Of a stretch of DNA of 64,000 nucleotides, positions 54,802 to 64,000 are shown piece by piece. Source of the DNA: SHAN690 sp023262195 (GTDB taxonomy: Bacteria; Bacteroidota; Bacteroidia; Flavobacteriales_G; Salibacteraceae); NCBI GenBank assembly GCA_038142005.1, contig JAYQJE010000001.1, forward strand, positions 1,054,001 to 1,118,000, given 5' to 3'. The first letter of the stretch is position 1. Every line of letters starts with the position of its first letter. Both the position numbers and the translations under genes were made by a program. The notes beneath the pieces were generated by a model. It worked only from the letters and a program-made list of their open reading frames with translations, searched no databases and was not told where the DNA came from.

Positions 54802-56080
54802 ATGGTCCAAAGAGAATTTCTTTAGTTGCAATCTTCACGGTAGGTTTCATGACCGTTTGGGGGCAAACTGATACACGCGATTGGCTATTGCAGCTTAATA
54901 CGATCACCACTGCTGTACCTTTTCTTAATATAAACCCTGAAACTCGCGGTGGTGGTATGGGAGATGTGGGAGTGGCTACTTCACCTGATGGAGCCTCGCA
55001 GCATTGGAATGCAGCTAAATATGCGTTTATTCAAGATAAGGCTGGAGTTTCACTCAGCTATACACCTTGGCTGAGAGCCCTAGTTCCAGATATCTCTATT
55101 TCATATTTGTCTGGATATTATAAAATCAACAAGGTGAGTGCGGCCGCGGTTTCTCTAAGGTATTTTTCTTTAGGCAACATTCAGTTTACCGATCAGTTTG
55201 GAAACAATACTGTTCAATTCACTCCAAATGAATTTGCGTTTGATGCCTCATACAGCCGCAAACTTTCGAGAAGGCTATCAGCGGCATTATCAGGAAGGTA
55301 TGTTAATTCCAACCTAACCGGAGGTCAGCAGGCGGGTGCTGCGGCTACCGGCCCTGGCCAAACAGGTGCAGTAGACCTTGGCGTATACTATGAGAATAAC
55401 GATGTGAACATTGGAGATCGGGATGCGACCATAGCGTGGGGGTTCAGGTGAGTAATTTAGGTGCAAAAATTGGCTACACTAACACAGCTACACGCGATTA
55501 TTTACCAATCAATTTAAGACTTGGTCCAAGAGTCACTTATAACATCGATGACTATAATAAGGTTAGCCTCGCTGTTGATCTCAATAAGTACTTGGTTCCG
55601 TCACCACCTAGGTATTATCCAGACTCAACCAACAGTAATGGTGAAGCAGTAATTGCTTCAGGCGAAGACCCAGATAGACCTGTTGTTTCAGGTGTGGTTA
55701 GCTCATTTTATGATGCCCCTGGAAATGTTGTTTTTGATGCCAATACAGGAGCGGCCATTATTGAACCCGGTTCAAGATTCGGTGAAGAGCTTCGAGAAAT
55801 CAGTTATGGTATTGGTGCTGAATATTGGTATGATGATCAGTTTGCCTTTAGGTTGGGATACTATGGTGAACACATCACCAAGGGAAATAGAAAGTTTATT
55901 ACTGTTGGGGTAGGACTTCGACTAAGTGTTTTTGGACTGGATTTTAGCTACTTGGTGCCAGCATACTTTGGAGCAGCCAACCTTCAATCCTCTCCTCTCG
56001 CACGTACTCTCAGGTTTACACTCACCTTCAATTTCAACGAGCTGTCTTCATCAAAATCTGATGGACCACCATCCGAATGA
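54802..56080 (+). CDS. porV: Type IX secretion system outer membrane protein PorV (two frameshifts)
   Basis: FadL-like barrel that shuttles T9SS cargo from the translocon to PorU. With a missing A restored at 54809-54811, the ATG at 54802 gives a signal peptide (ISLVAIFTVGFMTVWGQ). The start region TAVPFLNINPETRGGGMGD and SPDGASQHWNAAKYAF are PorV hallmarks. A second missing G at 55438-55442 splits the barrel; repaired it reads WGVQVSNLGAKIGY. About 426 residues. Adjacent to porU, and its stop overlaps the ispF start (ATGA). Confidence 0.92.
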
Positions 56081-56555
56081 AAATTAGAGTAGGCTTGGGA
56101 TATGATGTGCACCAGCTCAAAGAGGGTCGGCCTTGCGTATTAGGGGTGTGAAATTTGAATCTACCCTTGGGCCAGACGGTCACTCTGATGCGGATGTGTT
56201 GCTCCATGCCATTTGTGATGCCATTTTAGGTGCTGCCGGTCTAAGGGATATTGGTTATCACTTCCCAAATACAGATCAAAGTTTTAAAAACGCTGACAGT
56301 CGTCTGTTGTTGAAGCGAGTCATTGAGCTTGTTGGTGAAAAGGGCTATCGAATTGAAAATATTGATGCCACGGTGGTGTCTGAACAGCCCAAAATTAGCC
56401 CTCGGATTGACAATATCAAGACATCAATCGCACAGCTCTGTCTCATCGAAAAAGATGCTGTAGGAGTAAAAGCCACTACATCTGAAAAGGTTGGTTTTGT
56501 TGGCAGGGAAGAAGGAATTGAAGCGCATGCAGTAGCGCTTTTAATCAAAGATTGA
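56077..56555 (+). CDS. ispF: 2-C-methyl-D-erythritol 2,4-cyclodiphosphate synthase (one frameshift)
   Basis: MEP-pathway enzyme making IPP precursors, which feed carotenoids and quinones. It starts MKIRVGLGYDVHQLKEGRP with the zinc-binding D-x-H, then a missing T at 56133-56134; repaired, it continues LRIRGVKFES and the core HSDADVLLHAICDAILGAAGL (read as HSDADVLLHAICDAIL). The C-terminus has ATTSEKVGFVGREEGIEAHA. About 159 residues, normal. This gene shows the organism uses the MEP route. Confidence 0.94.
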
Positions 56556-57049
56556 TGGGACGAATTTCAAAAAACCTTAGTCTCGACTTTACTCTGGTTG
56601 ATGACTTTTCAAACCTGAGCGATGAAGAGCAGACCCTTGTTCGAAAAGCGGAAGAGGCGCAAACACTCTCATATGCTCCGTACTCCAAATTCAGAGTAGG
56701 TGCAGCTGCAATGCTTGATAAGGGCATTGTGATGTATGGCAGTAATAAAGAAAATGCCTCTTTTCCGGCAGGCATATGTGCGGAAAGAAACCTGTTAAAC
56801 ACAATCTCAGATACCCATCCAACCGCTATAATATTGGCTATGGCTGTAATAGCCTCTCCAATGGAATTTGAACTTAGCGATGTTTTGGCACCTTGTGGTA
56901 TATGTCGGCAAGTATTGTGTGAAACGGAGAAAGTTCAAGGAAGTTCGATTAAAATGATCTTCAAGTATTCTGCTATATCCTACGTAGTCATTGATGGTTG
57001 TGAGAATTTATTACCCTTTCACTTCTACCTTTCTGAGTTGAAAAGGTGA
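56555..57049 (+). CDS. cdd: Cytidine deaminase
   Basis: Zinc enzyme converting cytidine to uridine in pyrimidine salvage. The catalytic CAE is in SFPAGICAERNLL and the other zinc cysteines in PCGICRQVLCE. The ATG at 56555 shares a base with the ispF stop. About 164 residues. Confidence 0.94.
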   Translation: MGRISKNLSLDFTLVDDFSNLSDEEQTLVRKAEEAQTLSYAPYSKFRVGAAAMLDKGIVMYGSNKENASFPAGICAERNLLNTISDTHPTAIILAMAVIASPMEFELSDVLAPCGICRQVLCETEKVQGSSIKMIFKYSAISYVVIDGCENLLPFHFYLSELKR

Positions 57050-57088
57050 ACTATTTCCTAATGTAGTGAATGCTACAATTACAAGTTT

Positions 57089-57096
57089 TAAATTTG
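57089..57096 (+). promoter_or_regulatory. -7 box upstream of pdhA
   Basis: TAAATTTG, a perfect TAnnTTTG, 21 bases before the pdhA ATG at 57118. It lies inside the longer open reading that starts at 57070, which argues for the later start. Confidence 0.45.
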
Positions 57097-57117
57097 CCTC
57101 CCTTCCAAATAGAGGAT

Positions 57118-58149
57118 ATGGCAACAGCAACAAAAAAAGCACCGAAAAAATCTTCAAATAAGCCCGCTTACAGCAAGGCTCAATACATGAAGTGGTATAA
57201 GGATATGTTACTCATGCGCAGGTTTGAAGAAACTTGCGGCAACCTTTACCTACAACAGAAGTTTGGCGGATTCTGCCATTTATACATTGGTCAAGAAGCA
57301 GTCGCTGCTGGTTTTGCCTCAGCAATAAAAAAGGATGATAAAGTCATAACAGCCTATAGAGATCATGCGCATCCAATTGCCTTAGGGATGCATCCAAAGT
57401 ATGTTATGGCTGAGCTCTATGGAAAGGCCATTGGCTGCTCCAAGGGTAAGGGAGGTTCAATGCACATGTTTGACAAAGAGTTAAACATGATGGGAGGTCA
57501 TGGAATTGTTGGAGCCCAAATTCCCATGGGTGCTGGTATAGCATTCGCAGAGAAATACAATAAGACCAAAAATATTTGCCTAACATTCATGGGTGATGGA
57601 GCTGTGCGTCAAGGGGCGCTGCATGAGACTTTCAATATGGCCATGTTATGGAAGTTGCCTGTGGTGTTCATTATTGAAAATAATCAATATGCCATGGGTA
57701 CTTCGGTTGAACGCACGACAAACGTAACTGATCTTTCCAAGATCGGCCTCAGCTACGATATGCCGAGTAAAAGTGTCGATGGGATGCGTGTTGAGTCTGT
57801 TCATGAAGCGATCCAAGAGGCAGCTGAGCACTGCAGAAAAGGGAATGGACCAGTATTGTTAGATATTAAAACATATCGTTATAAGGGACACTCAATGAGC
57901 GACCCTCAGAAGTATAGAACTAAGGAAGAGTTAAACGATTATAAAGATTTAGACCCAATAACTCAGGTGCTAAACGAGATCAAGGCTCAAGGGTGGATTG
58001 ATGATGATGGCGTAAAGAAAATCGAAGGTGAAGTGAAAGAAATGGTAAACGAATCAGTAAAGTTCGCAGAGGATTCTCCACTACCAGAGTTGGATGAGCT
58101 TTATAAAGATGTTTACATGCAAGAGGACTATCCTTATATAATGGATTAA
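57118..58149 (+). CDS. pdhA: Pyruvate dehydrogenase E1 component, alpha subunit
   Basis: With the beta subunit it decarboxylates pyruvate using thiamine diphosphate. The ThDP motif runs from GDGAVRQGALHETFNMAMLW to IIENNQYAMGT; EETCGNLYLQQKFGGFCHLYIGQEA (shown in part) is the family start. The Ala/Lys-rich leader MATATKKAPKKSS precedes it. About 343 residues. The E1 beta gene is not next to it; E2 is. Confidence 0.94.
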   Translation: MATATKKAPKKSSNKPAYSKAQYMKWYKDMLLMRRFEETCGNLYLQQKFGGFCHLYIGQEAVAAGFASAIKKDDKVITAYRDHAHPIALGMHPKYVMAELYGKAIGCSKGKGGSMHMFDKELNMMGGHGIVGAQIPMGAGIAFAEKYNKTKNICLTFMGDGAVRQGALHETFNMAMLWKLPVVFIIENNQYAMGTSVERTTNVTDLSKIGLSYDMPSKSVDGMRVESVHEAIQEAAEHCRKGNGPVLLDIKTYRYKGHSMSDPQKYRTKEELNDYKDLDPITQVLNEIKAQGWIDDDGVKKIEGEVKEMVNESVKFAEDSPLPELDELYKDVYMQEDYPYIMD

Positions 58150-58160
58150 AAAAGAAAAAA

Positions 58161-59427
58161 ATGGCGGTTGTAATAAAAATGCCAAAGCTCAGCGACACGA
58201 TGGAAGAGGGTGTCATTGCAGCATGGCACAAGAAAGTTGGGGATACAGTAAATTCTGGTGACGTACTTGCTGAGATTGAGTCAGACAAGGCCACTATGGA
58301 GTATGAGTCTTTTGAAGAAGGTACGTTGCTGCACCTTGTTGTTGATCAAGGTGGGAAAGCGGCAGTAGATACCGCTATAGCTGTTGTAGGAGAAAAAGGG
58401 GAGGACTATAAAGAAGCGCTTAAGGCTGCAAGCAATGAACAACCCGCTAAGAGTGAAGCGCCTAAAAAAGAAGAAGCTAAAGAAGCGAAAGCTTCAACTC
58501 CTGCTCCCGCAACACCAAAGCCAGAACCTAAAAAGTACAGGCGCAAACTAGACCTATAGAAAAAGCGGCTCCAAAACAAGAGCTTGATGATCGAACCAAG
58601 ATTTCACCATTAGCACGAAAACTAGCCGAACAACAAGGCATCAGCCTAAGAGGCATCCGTGGCACGGGAGAAGGCGGTAGAATCGTAAAGAGGGACATTG
58701 AAAACTTCTCGGTAGGTCGCAATCCTCAAATTGAGCGATCAAGAGACGTGGAAGTAAACCAAATGCGTAAGACCATCGCAAGAAGGTTGAGCGAAAGCAA
58801 GTTTGGTGCACCACATTTTTATCTGACCATTGACTTGGATATGGATCAGGCTATTGATGCGCGCAAAGCAATCAATGCGGCCATTGCTCCAGAAAAAATC
58901 TCATTCAATGATCTAGTAATCAAAGCTGCAGCAGTTGCTTTGAAAGATCACCCGGCTGTTAACGCAGGTTGGTATGGAGACTTTATACGATACAATGGAC
59001 ATGTACATATCGGTGTTGCTGTAGCTGTAGAGGATGGACTATTGGTGCCCGTGGTGCGTCATGCAGATGGTAAAGCATTAACCCAGATATCTGGTGAAGT
59101 ACGTGAATTGGCAGGTAAGGCCAAGTCTAAAAAACTGCAGCCACAGGAGTGGGAGGGAAATACATTCACCATCTCTAATTTGGGGATGTTTGGCATTGAG
59201 GAATTTACCGCTATCATTAACCCGCCAGACAGCTGCATACTAGCAATTGGGGGATAAGACAAGAAGCCGTTGTGAAAAATGGTGAAATAGTAGCTGGTAA
59301 TAGGATGAAAGTAACTATGAGCTGTGACCACCGTGTAGTAGATGGTGCAACAGGGGCAGAATTCTTGCAGACATTTAAGAAGTACATGGAAAATCCAATT
59401 GTACTCTTAGGAATGCGTGAGATTTAA
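58161..59427 (+). CDS. pdhC: Pyruvate dehydrogenase E2, dihydrolipoamide acetyltransferase (two frameshifts)
   Basis: Forms acetyl-CoA from the lipoyl-bound acetyl group. One lipoyl domain with the modified Lys in EIESDKATMEYESFEEGT, an Ala/Pro/Lys linker, an E1/E3-binding domain (ISPLARKLAEQQGISLRGI) and the catalytic domain with active-site SCDHRVVDGATGAEFL. Missing bases at 58530-58534 (A) and 59249-59253 (G) split it into three frames; repaired length is about 422 residues. Many relatives carry two lipoyl domains; this one has one. Its end overlaps the M23 gene by four bases. Confidence 0.92.
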
Positions 59428-60745
59428 GTTAGCACAGATTCTGCTGACTCTTCCGTCTCAATGTTAATGGATTCCAATCGAGGTTTCCAAGTGTCAAGGT
59501 GATTTTCAAAACCAGGTCTGTATTCTTCTTTGATGGGTTCACTGGGTGGTAGTTTTTCTCTTCTATGGTCTACTTGGACCCCGTTCTTCCAAAACCTGAA
59601 GCAAACATGCGGACCAGTGGCCAAACCTGTGCTCCCTACGTAGCCAATTACATCACCTTGCCTTACCCTTACACCAGGCTTCATATTTGGGGCTATTTTA
59701 CTCATGTGCAAGTATTGAGTAGTGTAAGTGCTGTTGTGCTTGATCTTTACATAGTTGCCGTTATACCGTTTATACTTTGCTTCGGTAACCACGCCATCAC
59801 CCACAGCCATTATGGGCGTGCCAGTAGGTGCGGCATAGTCTGTTCCCAAATGTGCCTTGTAGCGCTTTTGAATCGGATGAAACCTTCGTTTAGTATATCC
59901 CGATGATATTCTGCTGAATTTCAGGGAGCCTGTAAAAAAGCCTTTCTCAAGCTATTGCCCGCTTCATCAAAGTAATCGGGTTGGTTTTCTTGCGTAAACT
60001 GGAAAGCATAGTATGGTGAATTGAAGTGGTTAAACACTGATGCTTGTATTTCATCTACACCTACCACAGCATCTCCAACCTTCTTCACAGTATAAATGAG
60101 TTTGAAATAATCGCCCTTTTGAATTCGGTAAAAATCAATGGTCCAAGCATAGATATTGGCCATTTCCATAGCAAGCGCTGGGCTCAGTTTCTGATCGATA
60201 AGAGTTTGATACAACGAAGACGTGATCACGCCTGATGCCACGCGTTCTTCAACGATGACAGGACGCTCACCTCTGTAAATAGAAATAGTATCCCTAAGAT
60301 CGTAAACCACAAAATCTACAGGTGAGATTTCGTAAATAAAAAACTCCGCAGTATTACCGCTATCTCTTTTACAAATTAGGGTGTAATTTTTTCCTGCATT
60401 TAATTTTCGAATATCAAATACCTTCTTTGACTTCTCAGCAATAACGGCAATCTTACCATAGTCAATGTTATACGGCAGCAGAATATCGGCCAAGAATTCG
60501 TTTTTGCCCAATCGTCCTTTAACCACGTTTTGATCGGTAGCATCAATGCCAAATTCGTCTTCGCATTCTTCAGTCACGAGACTGTCAACAGCACTGACTA
60601 ATGCAGGATCAGGAGTGTTTGGCTCATGTAAAAGGATAATACCAAGGCATACAGCCGCTACAATTGATGCTAAAACTAAGGTGACGCTTGGTCGATTCAC
60701 TTCGTGTTTAAATGAGTTTTCTTCGTTTTTCGAAGTTAGTGGCAC
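59424..60745 (-). CDS. M23-type peptidoglycan endopeptidase-like protein (one frameshift)
   Basis: Membrane-anchored LytM-domain protein. A membrane segment at about 21-41 (VTLVLASIVAAVCLGIILL) precedes a large N-terminal region and the M23 domain. A missing C at 59924-59926 splits them; repaired it reads APLKFSRISSGYTKRRFHP. The first zinc motif HLGTDYAAPTGTPI (H-x3-D) is present, but the usual H-x-H is GPHVCFRFW, with Cys for the second His. It may be a catalytically altered or inactive activator-type protein. About 440 residues. Follows DUF3108 on the strand. Confidence 0.88.
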
Positions 60746-60798
60746 GCATCAATGAGGTAGGCACAATGATTTACTTTTTCTAACAGTAAAAAGTTTAT

Positions 60799-61614
60799 CT
60801 AATCAACCTTTGCGACTGGATTTGCTAAGCCACTGTAATCTCGCAGCTCCATGCTCACAGAACCAACGAGGATTTTTGCCTTTGCCAAAACGGGAATTTT
60901 GTTTTCATCATCCGTTACCCAAACCATCATATCCTCTTCCTTCTTAAATATTCGTCCCTCTTGAACTACAGGAACGAAAACCATACAATCATAGGTGCCT
61001 TTATCAATTTCAATTCGCTCTTTTCGCAAGTAGCGAATACGCAGTGGCCATAATTCATTGTCAAGGAAAACAGACATTTCATAAACCTGGTTTGGTTGAG
61101 CATTGCTGTAATCAAAAGTGCGCGCATAATAAAATGCCGAGATCATGTCTTGCACGCCTACAGGCACCTGATGCTCTTTTCCCTTATCTGTTTTCACAGT
61201 TTTTTTGAACTGATTGAATGTGTAATACTGCTTCATTTTGAAGTTGCCTTCTTCTATATCACGCACAAAAATCCAAGGAAAAATTCCATCGCTATCTAAG
61301 TAGGTCTCATAGGTGTCTCGCACTTTAAAAAACCAGTTAAAGGTTCCTAGAGAATTGCCTTTTCCAATGACATGCATTACATCTCTACCGGCAATGGTTT
61401 TCTTTTCATTGGATATTTCAATGATGGCCTCACCAGCATCAATCCAGCCATAGGAGACATCATACTCTAATCGTTCACCTTTTTGAAAGGCTGATTGCTG
61501 GATAGAAGGTAATTCGGTCTTTGTAGATTTTGGTTCTTCTCCTTCGTGTGCAGGTTGCGACTTTGCAGGTTGCATAGCAATTAGGAGCCCGGCTAAAATG
61601 AATGTCAGTTCCAT
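60799..61614 (-). CDS. DUF3108 family secreted protein
   Basis: A protein with a signal peptide (MELTFILAGLLIAMQPAKSQ from the start at 61614) and the DUF3108 core: AFQKGERLEYDVSYGWIDAG, NWFFKVRDTYETYLD and AFYYARTFD. Likely periplasmic beta-rich protein of the cell envelope. Function unknown. About 271 residues from this start; the frame opens at 61674. Sits between bioY and the M23 gene on the same strand, which fits an envelope role. Confidence 0.88.
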   Translation of the reverse strand: MELTFILAGLLIAMQPAKSQPAHEGEEPKSTKTELPSIQQSAFQKGERLEYDVSYGWIDAGEAIIEISNEKKTIAGRDVMHVIGKGNSLGTFNWFFKVRDTYETYLDSDGIFPWIFVRDIEEGNFKMKQYYTFNQFKKTVKTDKGKEHQVPVGVQDMISAFYYARTFDYSNAQPNQVYEMSVFLDNELWPLRIRYLRKERIEIDKGTYDCMVFVPVVQEGRIFKKEEDMMVWVTDDENKIPVLAKAKILVGSVSMELRDYSGLANPVAKVD

Positions 61615-61661
61615 AAGCTTGAATTTGTAAGTTAAAAACAAATGAAGTGCCAAAAGATTCA

Positions 61662-62201
61662 TTAGCCTATCCACGAGGGGTTTATTCGATTAACAGCATA
61701 GATAATAATTGATCCAATCACGGATTTAATTAATAGTCCGGGTAAGTATGGCAGTATGTGTGTTTCCATAGCTATCACGCTGAAACTACCAACCCAAATC
61801 CATGTAAGTCCAATAATCATAAGTAAGAGGTGCATACCGATAAATGCGGTAAGCCCATTAATTAATGGTCGCTGTTTTGCCCAATTCCGAATCCATGCTG
61901 AGACGGTTGCAATAACTATGAAACCGAGAACAAAGCCTCCGCTATTGCTTGCGAGAATGGATACTCCACCTGCTCCTCCAGAAAATACAGGTAAGCCTAA
62001 CAGACCAGCTACAAACCAAAGTATTAAGCCCAGTATAGTAGGAAAACCGAAAAGTAGAGGCATGATAATTACCACCAAACTTTGTGGGGTGATTGGCACA
62101 CTTGAGCCAGGGATATCAATTGAAATTCGGCCCACCAACCACATGACCATAAACATTCCTCCAGCATGTGTCGCTAGTTCTTTTAACTGCGCACTCGACA
62201 C
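61662..62201 (-). CDS. bioY: BioY-family biotin transporter
   Basis: Membrane S-component for biotin uptake with about six helices. The family start ISIDIPGSSVPITPQSLVV and GLLGLPVFSGGAGGVSIL fit BioY, as does the SGGFVLGFIV helix. The start is a GTG at 62201 that shares a base with the leuS stop, so the two are coupled. No energising EcfA/T genes are here. About 179 residues. Confidence 0.88.
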   Translation of the reverse strand: MSSAQLKELATHAGGMFMVMWLVGRISIDIPGSSVPITPQSLVVIIMPLLFGFPTILGLILWFVAGLLGLPVFSGGAGGVSILASNSGGFVLGFIVIATVSAWIRNWAKQRPLINGLTAFIGMHLLLMIIGLTWIWVGSFSVIAMETHILPYLPGLLIKSVIGSIIIYAVNRINPSWIG

Positions 62202-64000
62202 TACACAACGCTGTTTACGATTCTCTTAGGAACAACAATCACTCTTTTTGGAGCCTTTCCTTCGAGCCATTTTTGGGCCTCCTCCTGAGCCAAAGCTGCC
62301 TGTTCAATTTCCGCTTTACTTAATTCAGCATTAAGCTCAATACTAAACCTTGTTTTACCATTCACAGATACCGGGTATGTGATTTGGTCATCAACAAGAT
62401 ATTCCGCATTGAAATTTGGCCATTCTGCACTTGAGATTGATTCCTTATTTCCTAGCAATGACCATAACTCCTCCGCCACATGTGGCGCATGACAACTTAC
62501 AAGAATGGCCAGTGGCTCTAGAATTTCACGTTTCTTACAATTCAATTCGGATAGCTCATTTACCGCAATCATAAAAGCCGATACAGATGTATTGAAACTT
62601 GACCTTTCCATGTCAGAGGTCACCTTTTCTATGCACTTATGGAGTGCTTTTAGCTCCGCTTTGGTTGCTTTTTCTTCCTTGACTGAAAACGATCCGTTTT
62701 TATCATGATAAAGCCTCCAGAGTTTGCGAATGAACTTTGACACTCCTTCAATGCCTTTGGTATTCCATGGTTTGTGCATTTCGATTGGGCCAAGAAACAT
62801 TTCGTGCAAGCGCAACGCGTCAGCACCAAATTCCGCAATAACATCGTCTGGATTGATCACATTGCCATAGCGTTTGCTCATTTTATGACCATCTTCCGCC
62901 TGGATCATTCCTTGATTTATGAGCTTTTTTGCTGGCTCATTAAACGGGATGTACCCTAAGTCGTGGAGAACTTTAGTTATAAACCGGAAATACAAAAGGT
63001 GACCTGTGGCATGCTCGGCCCCGCCCATATAAAGATCAATTTGCCTCCAATATTTTACCGCTTCTTCGGAAACAAAAACATCGGATCGTTTAGGGTCATT
63101 TCCTTCCATCATATAGCGGAGAAAGTACCAGTTACTCCCCGCCCAACCCGGCATGGTGTTGAGATCCATAGGATATCCTTTGCCGTTTTCTACTACTTTG
63201 CTAGATTCATTATTCCAATTCCAATGTGTGGCTCTACCTAATGGCGGCTCACCTTGCTCTGTGGGTTTAAAGTTGTCAATTTCAGGCAACTTTATTTCGT
63301 CCAATTTATCCTCGTCTATGGTGTAAGGTATGTCATCTTTATAATAAATTGGAAACGGTTCACCCCAATAGCGTTGACGGCTAAAAACAGCATCCCTGAG
63401 TTTGTAGTTGATCCGTTTCTCTCCAAGGTTTTCAGCTTCAATTTTGTCAATAACCTTTGGGATAGCATCCTTGACGGTCATTCCTGAAAGCTCTCCTGAA
63501 TTTATTAATTCGCCATCCTTGCGATCGTCAGCTCCGTTTGAAACATCTTGTCCCTTGATCACAGGAATTATCTCTAAGTTGAATTTCTTAGCAAAGTCCC
63601 AATCTCTTTGATCGCCTGAGGGAACAGCCATCACAGCTCCAGTTCCATACCCAGCGAGTACATAGTCGCTAATCCAAATAGGAATTTTTACTTTGGATAT
63701 AGGATTGATGGCGTATGCTCCTGTGAAGGCTCCGGTCACGTCCTTTACCTCAGCCATTCGCTCTCGCTCACTCCGGCCAGCAGCAAACTGAATGTATGCT
63801 TCAATCTCCTCTTTTTGGTCTTCGGTGCAAATTTCATTTACTACAGGGTGCTCTGGGGCCAACACTATGAAGGTGGCTCCATAGATTGTGTCTGGTCGAG
63901 TAGTAAACACACGAACCGAATCACCCGTATCGACAATCTTGAAATCAATTTCGGCTCCTTCACTTTTTCCAATCCAGTTTCGCTGAATATCTTTCAGTGA
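62201..64000 (-). CDS. leuS: Leucyl-tRNA synthetase, C-terminal part (5' end outside window)
   Basis: Charges tRNA-Leu. The frame is open to the window edge. Visible parts: the editing domain (VFTTRPDTIYGATFIVLAPEH, GYGTGAVMAVPSGDQRDWDF given in part), the HIGH-side second half, the KMSKR signature in EDGHKMSKRYGNVINPDDV, the anticodon domain (LEPLAILVSCHAPHVAEELW) and the C-terminal end. The stop is shared with the bioY start. The last 30 codons at 63911-64000 are in frame. Confidence 0.96.
   Translation of the reverse strand, partial: SLKDIQRNWIGKSEGAEIDFKIVDTGDSVRVFTTRPDTIYGATFIVLAPEHPVVNEICTEDQKEEIEAYIQFAAGRSERERMAEVKDVTGAFTGAYAINPISKVKIPIWISDYVLAGYGTGAVMAVPSGDQRDWDFAKKFNLEIIPVIKGQDVSNGADDRKDGELINSGELSGMTVKDAIPKVIDKIEAENLGEKRINYKLRDAVFSRQRYWGEPFPIYYKDDIPYTIDEDKLDEIKLPEIDNFKPTEQGEPPLGRATHWNWNNESSKVVENGKGYPMDLNTMPGWAGSNWYFLRYMMEGNDPKRSDVFVSEEAVKYWRQIDLYMGGAEHATGHLLYFRFITKVLHDLGYIPFNEPAKKLINQGMIQAEDGHKMSKRYGNVINPDDVIAEFGADALRLHEMFLGPIEMHKPWNTKGIEGVSKFIRKLWRLYHDKNGSFSVKEEKATKAELKALHKCIEKVTSDMERSSFNTSVSAFMIAVNELSELNCKKREILEPLAILVSCHAPHVAEELWSLLGNKESISSAEWPNFNAEYLVDDQITYPVSVNGKTRFSIELNAELSKAEIEQAALAQEEAQKWLEGKAPKRVIVVPKRIVNSVV

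Noticed and set aside
57070..57117. Longer N-terminus for pdhA
   Set aside because: A TAnnTTTG promoter box at 57089-57096 lies inside it, and the family start fits 57118.
1..64000. CRISPR array, rRNA operon, prophage or insertion sequence
   Set aside because: No regularly spaced repeats, rRNA stretches, phage structural genes or transposase frames were seen.

Overview
The window looks like a chromosomal segment of a Bacteroidota bacterium, probably Flavobacteriales/Cryomorphaceae-like. It carries type IX secretion genes (gldJ, a PorP/SprF-type gene, porU, porV), TonB receptors with carboxypeptidase-regulatory N-termini, a T9SS C-terminal sorting domain, and IPExxxVDY and HYC_CC_PP family proteins. 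Several upstream regions fit the Bacteroidetes promoter pattern TTG-N(17-23)-TAnnTTTG. No rRNA, CRISPR array, phage or transposase was seen. The taxonomic placement is inference from gene content.

Layout. 1-4.6 kb: end of polA, a lipoprotein, a secreted protein, yicC, gmk, nadD. 4.6-7.1 kb: a partial phenylacetate module (paaE divergent from paaAB). 7.1-15.6 kb: a long minus-strand operon-like run with a CarH/LitR-type B12-binding MerR regulator, an ECF sigma factor, crtI, crtB, an unknown gene, idi, a PTPS-type pterin synthase, folE, an SDR, a flavin-reductase-like protein and a photolyase/cryptochrome. 15.7-23.6 kb: uvrC, a PAS protein, gpsA, lysS, pgi/pmi and a beta-lactamase-fold protein. 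23.6-24.7 kb: a repeat-rich non-coding stretch, tRNA-Val and a broken partial copy of its 5' half. 24.7-34.5 kb: a cNMP-domain Na+/H+ antiporter, purN, a nitroreductase, acpP-fabF-rnc-IPExxxVDY-pyk, a VOC protein and a glycosyltransferase. 34.5-45.1 kb: a probable metal-handling region with an MbnP-like protein, two di-heme peroxidases, two TonB receptors, an imelysin, an HMA protein and HYC_CC_PP. 45.1-56.1 kb: der, era, gldJ, porP, porU, porV. 56.1-64 kb: ispF, cdd, pdhA, pdhC, an M23 peptidase, DUF3108, bioY and leuS (5' end outside the window).

The most interesting parts are three. The light-response operon couples B12-based photosensing to carotenoid synthesis, a biopterin-like pathway and a photolyase. 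The MbnP/MbnH-like cluster has a T9SS-sorted MbnP, and the sortase PorU is in the same window. The tRNA-Val locus has a 5'-half copy split by a palindromic insert.

A quality warning applies throughout. About 28 single- or double-base indels, mostly in homopolymers or short doublets, break otherwise conserved and often essential genes (polA, gmk, uvrC, ispF, porV, pdhC and others). I read these as uncorrected sequencing or assembly errors, not pseudogenes, and give each gene its reconstructed span with the break positions.
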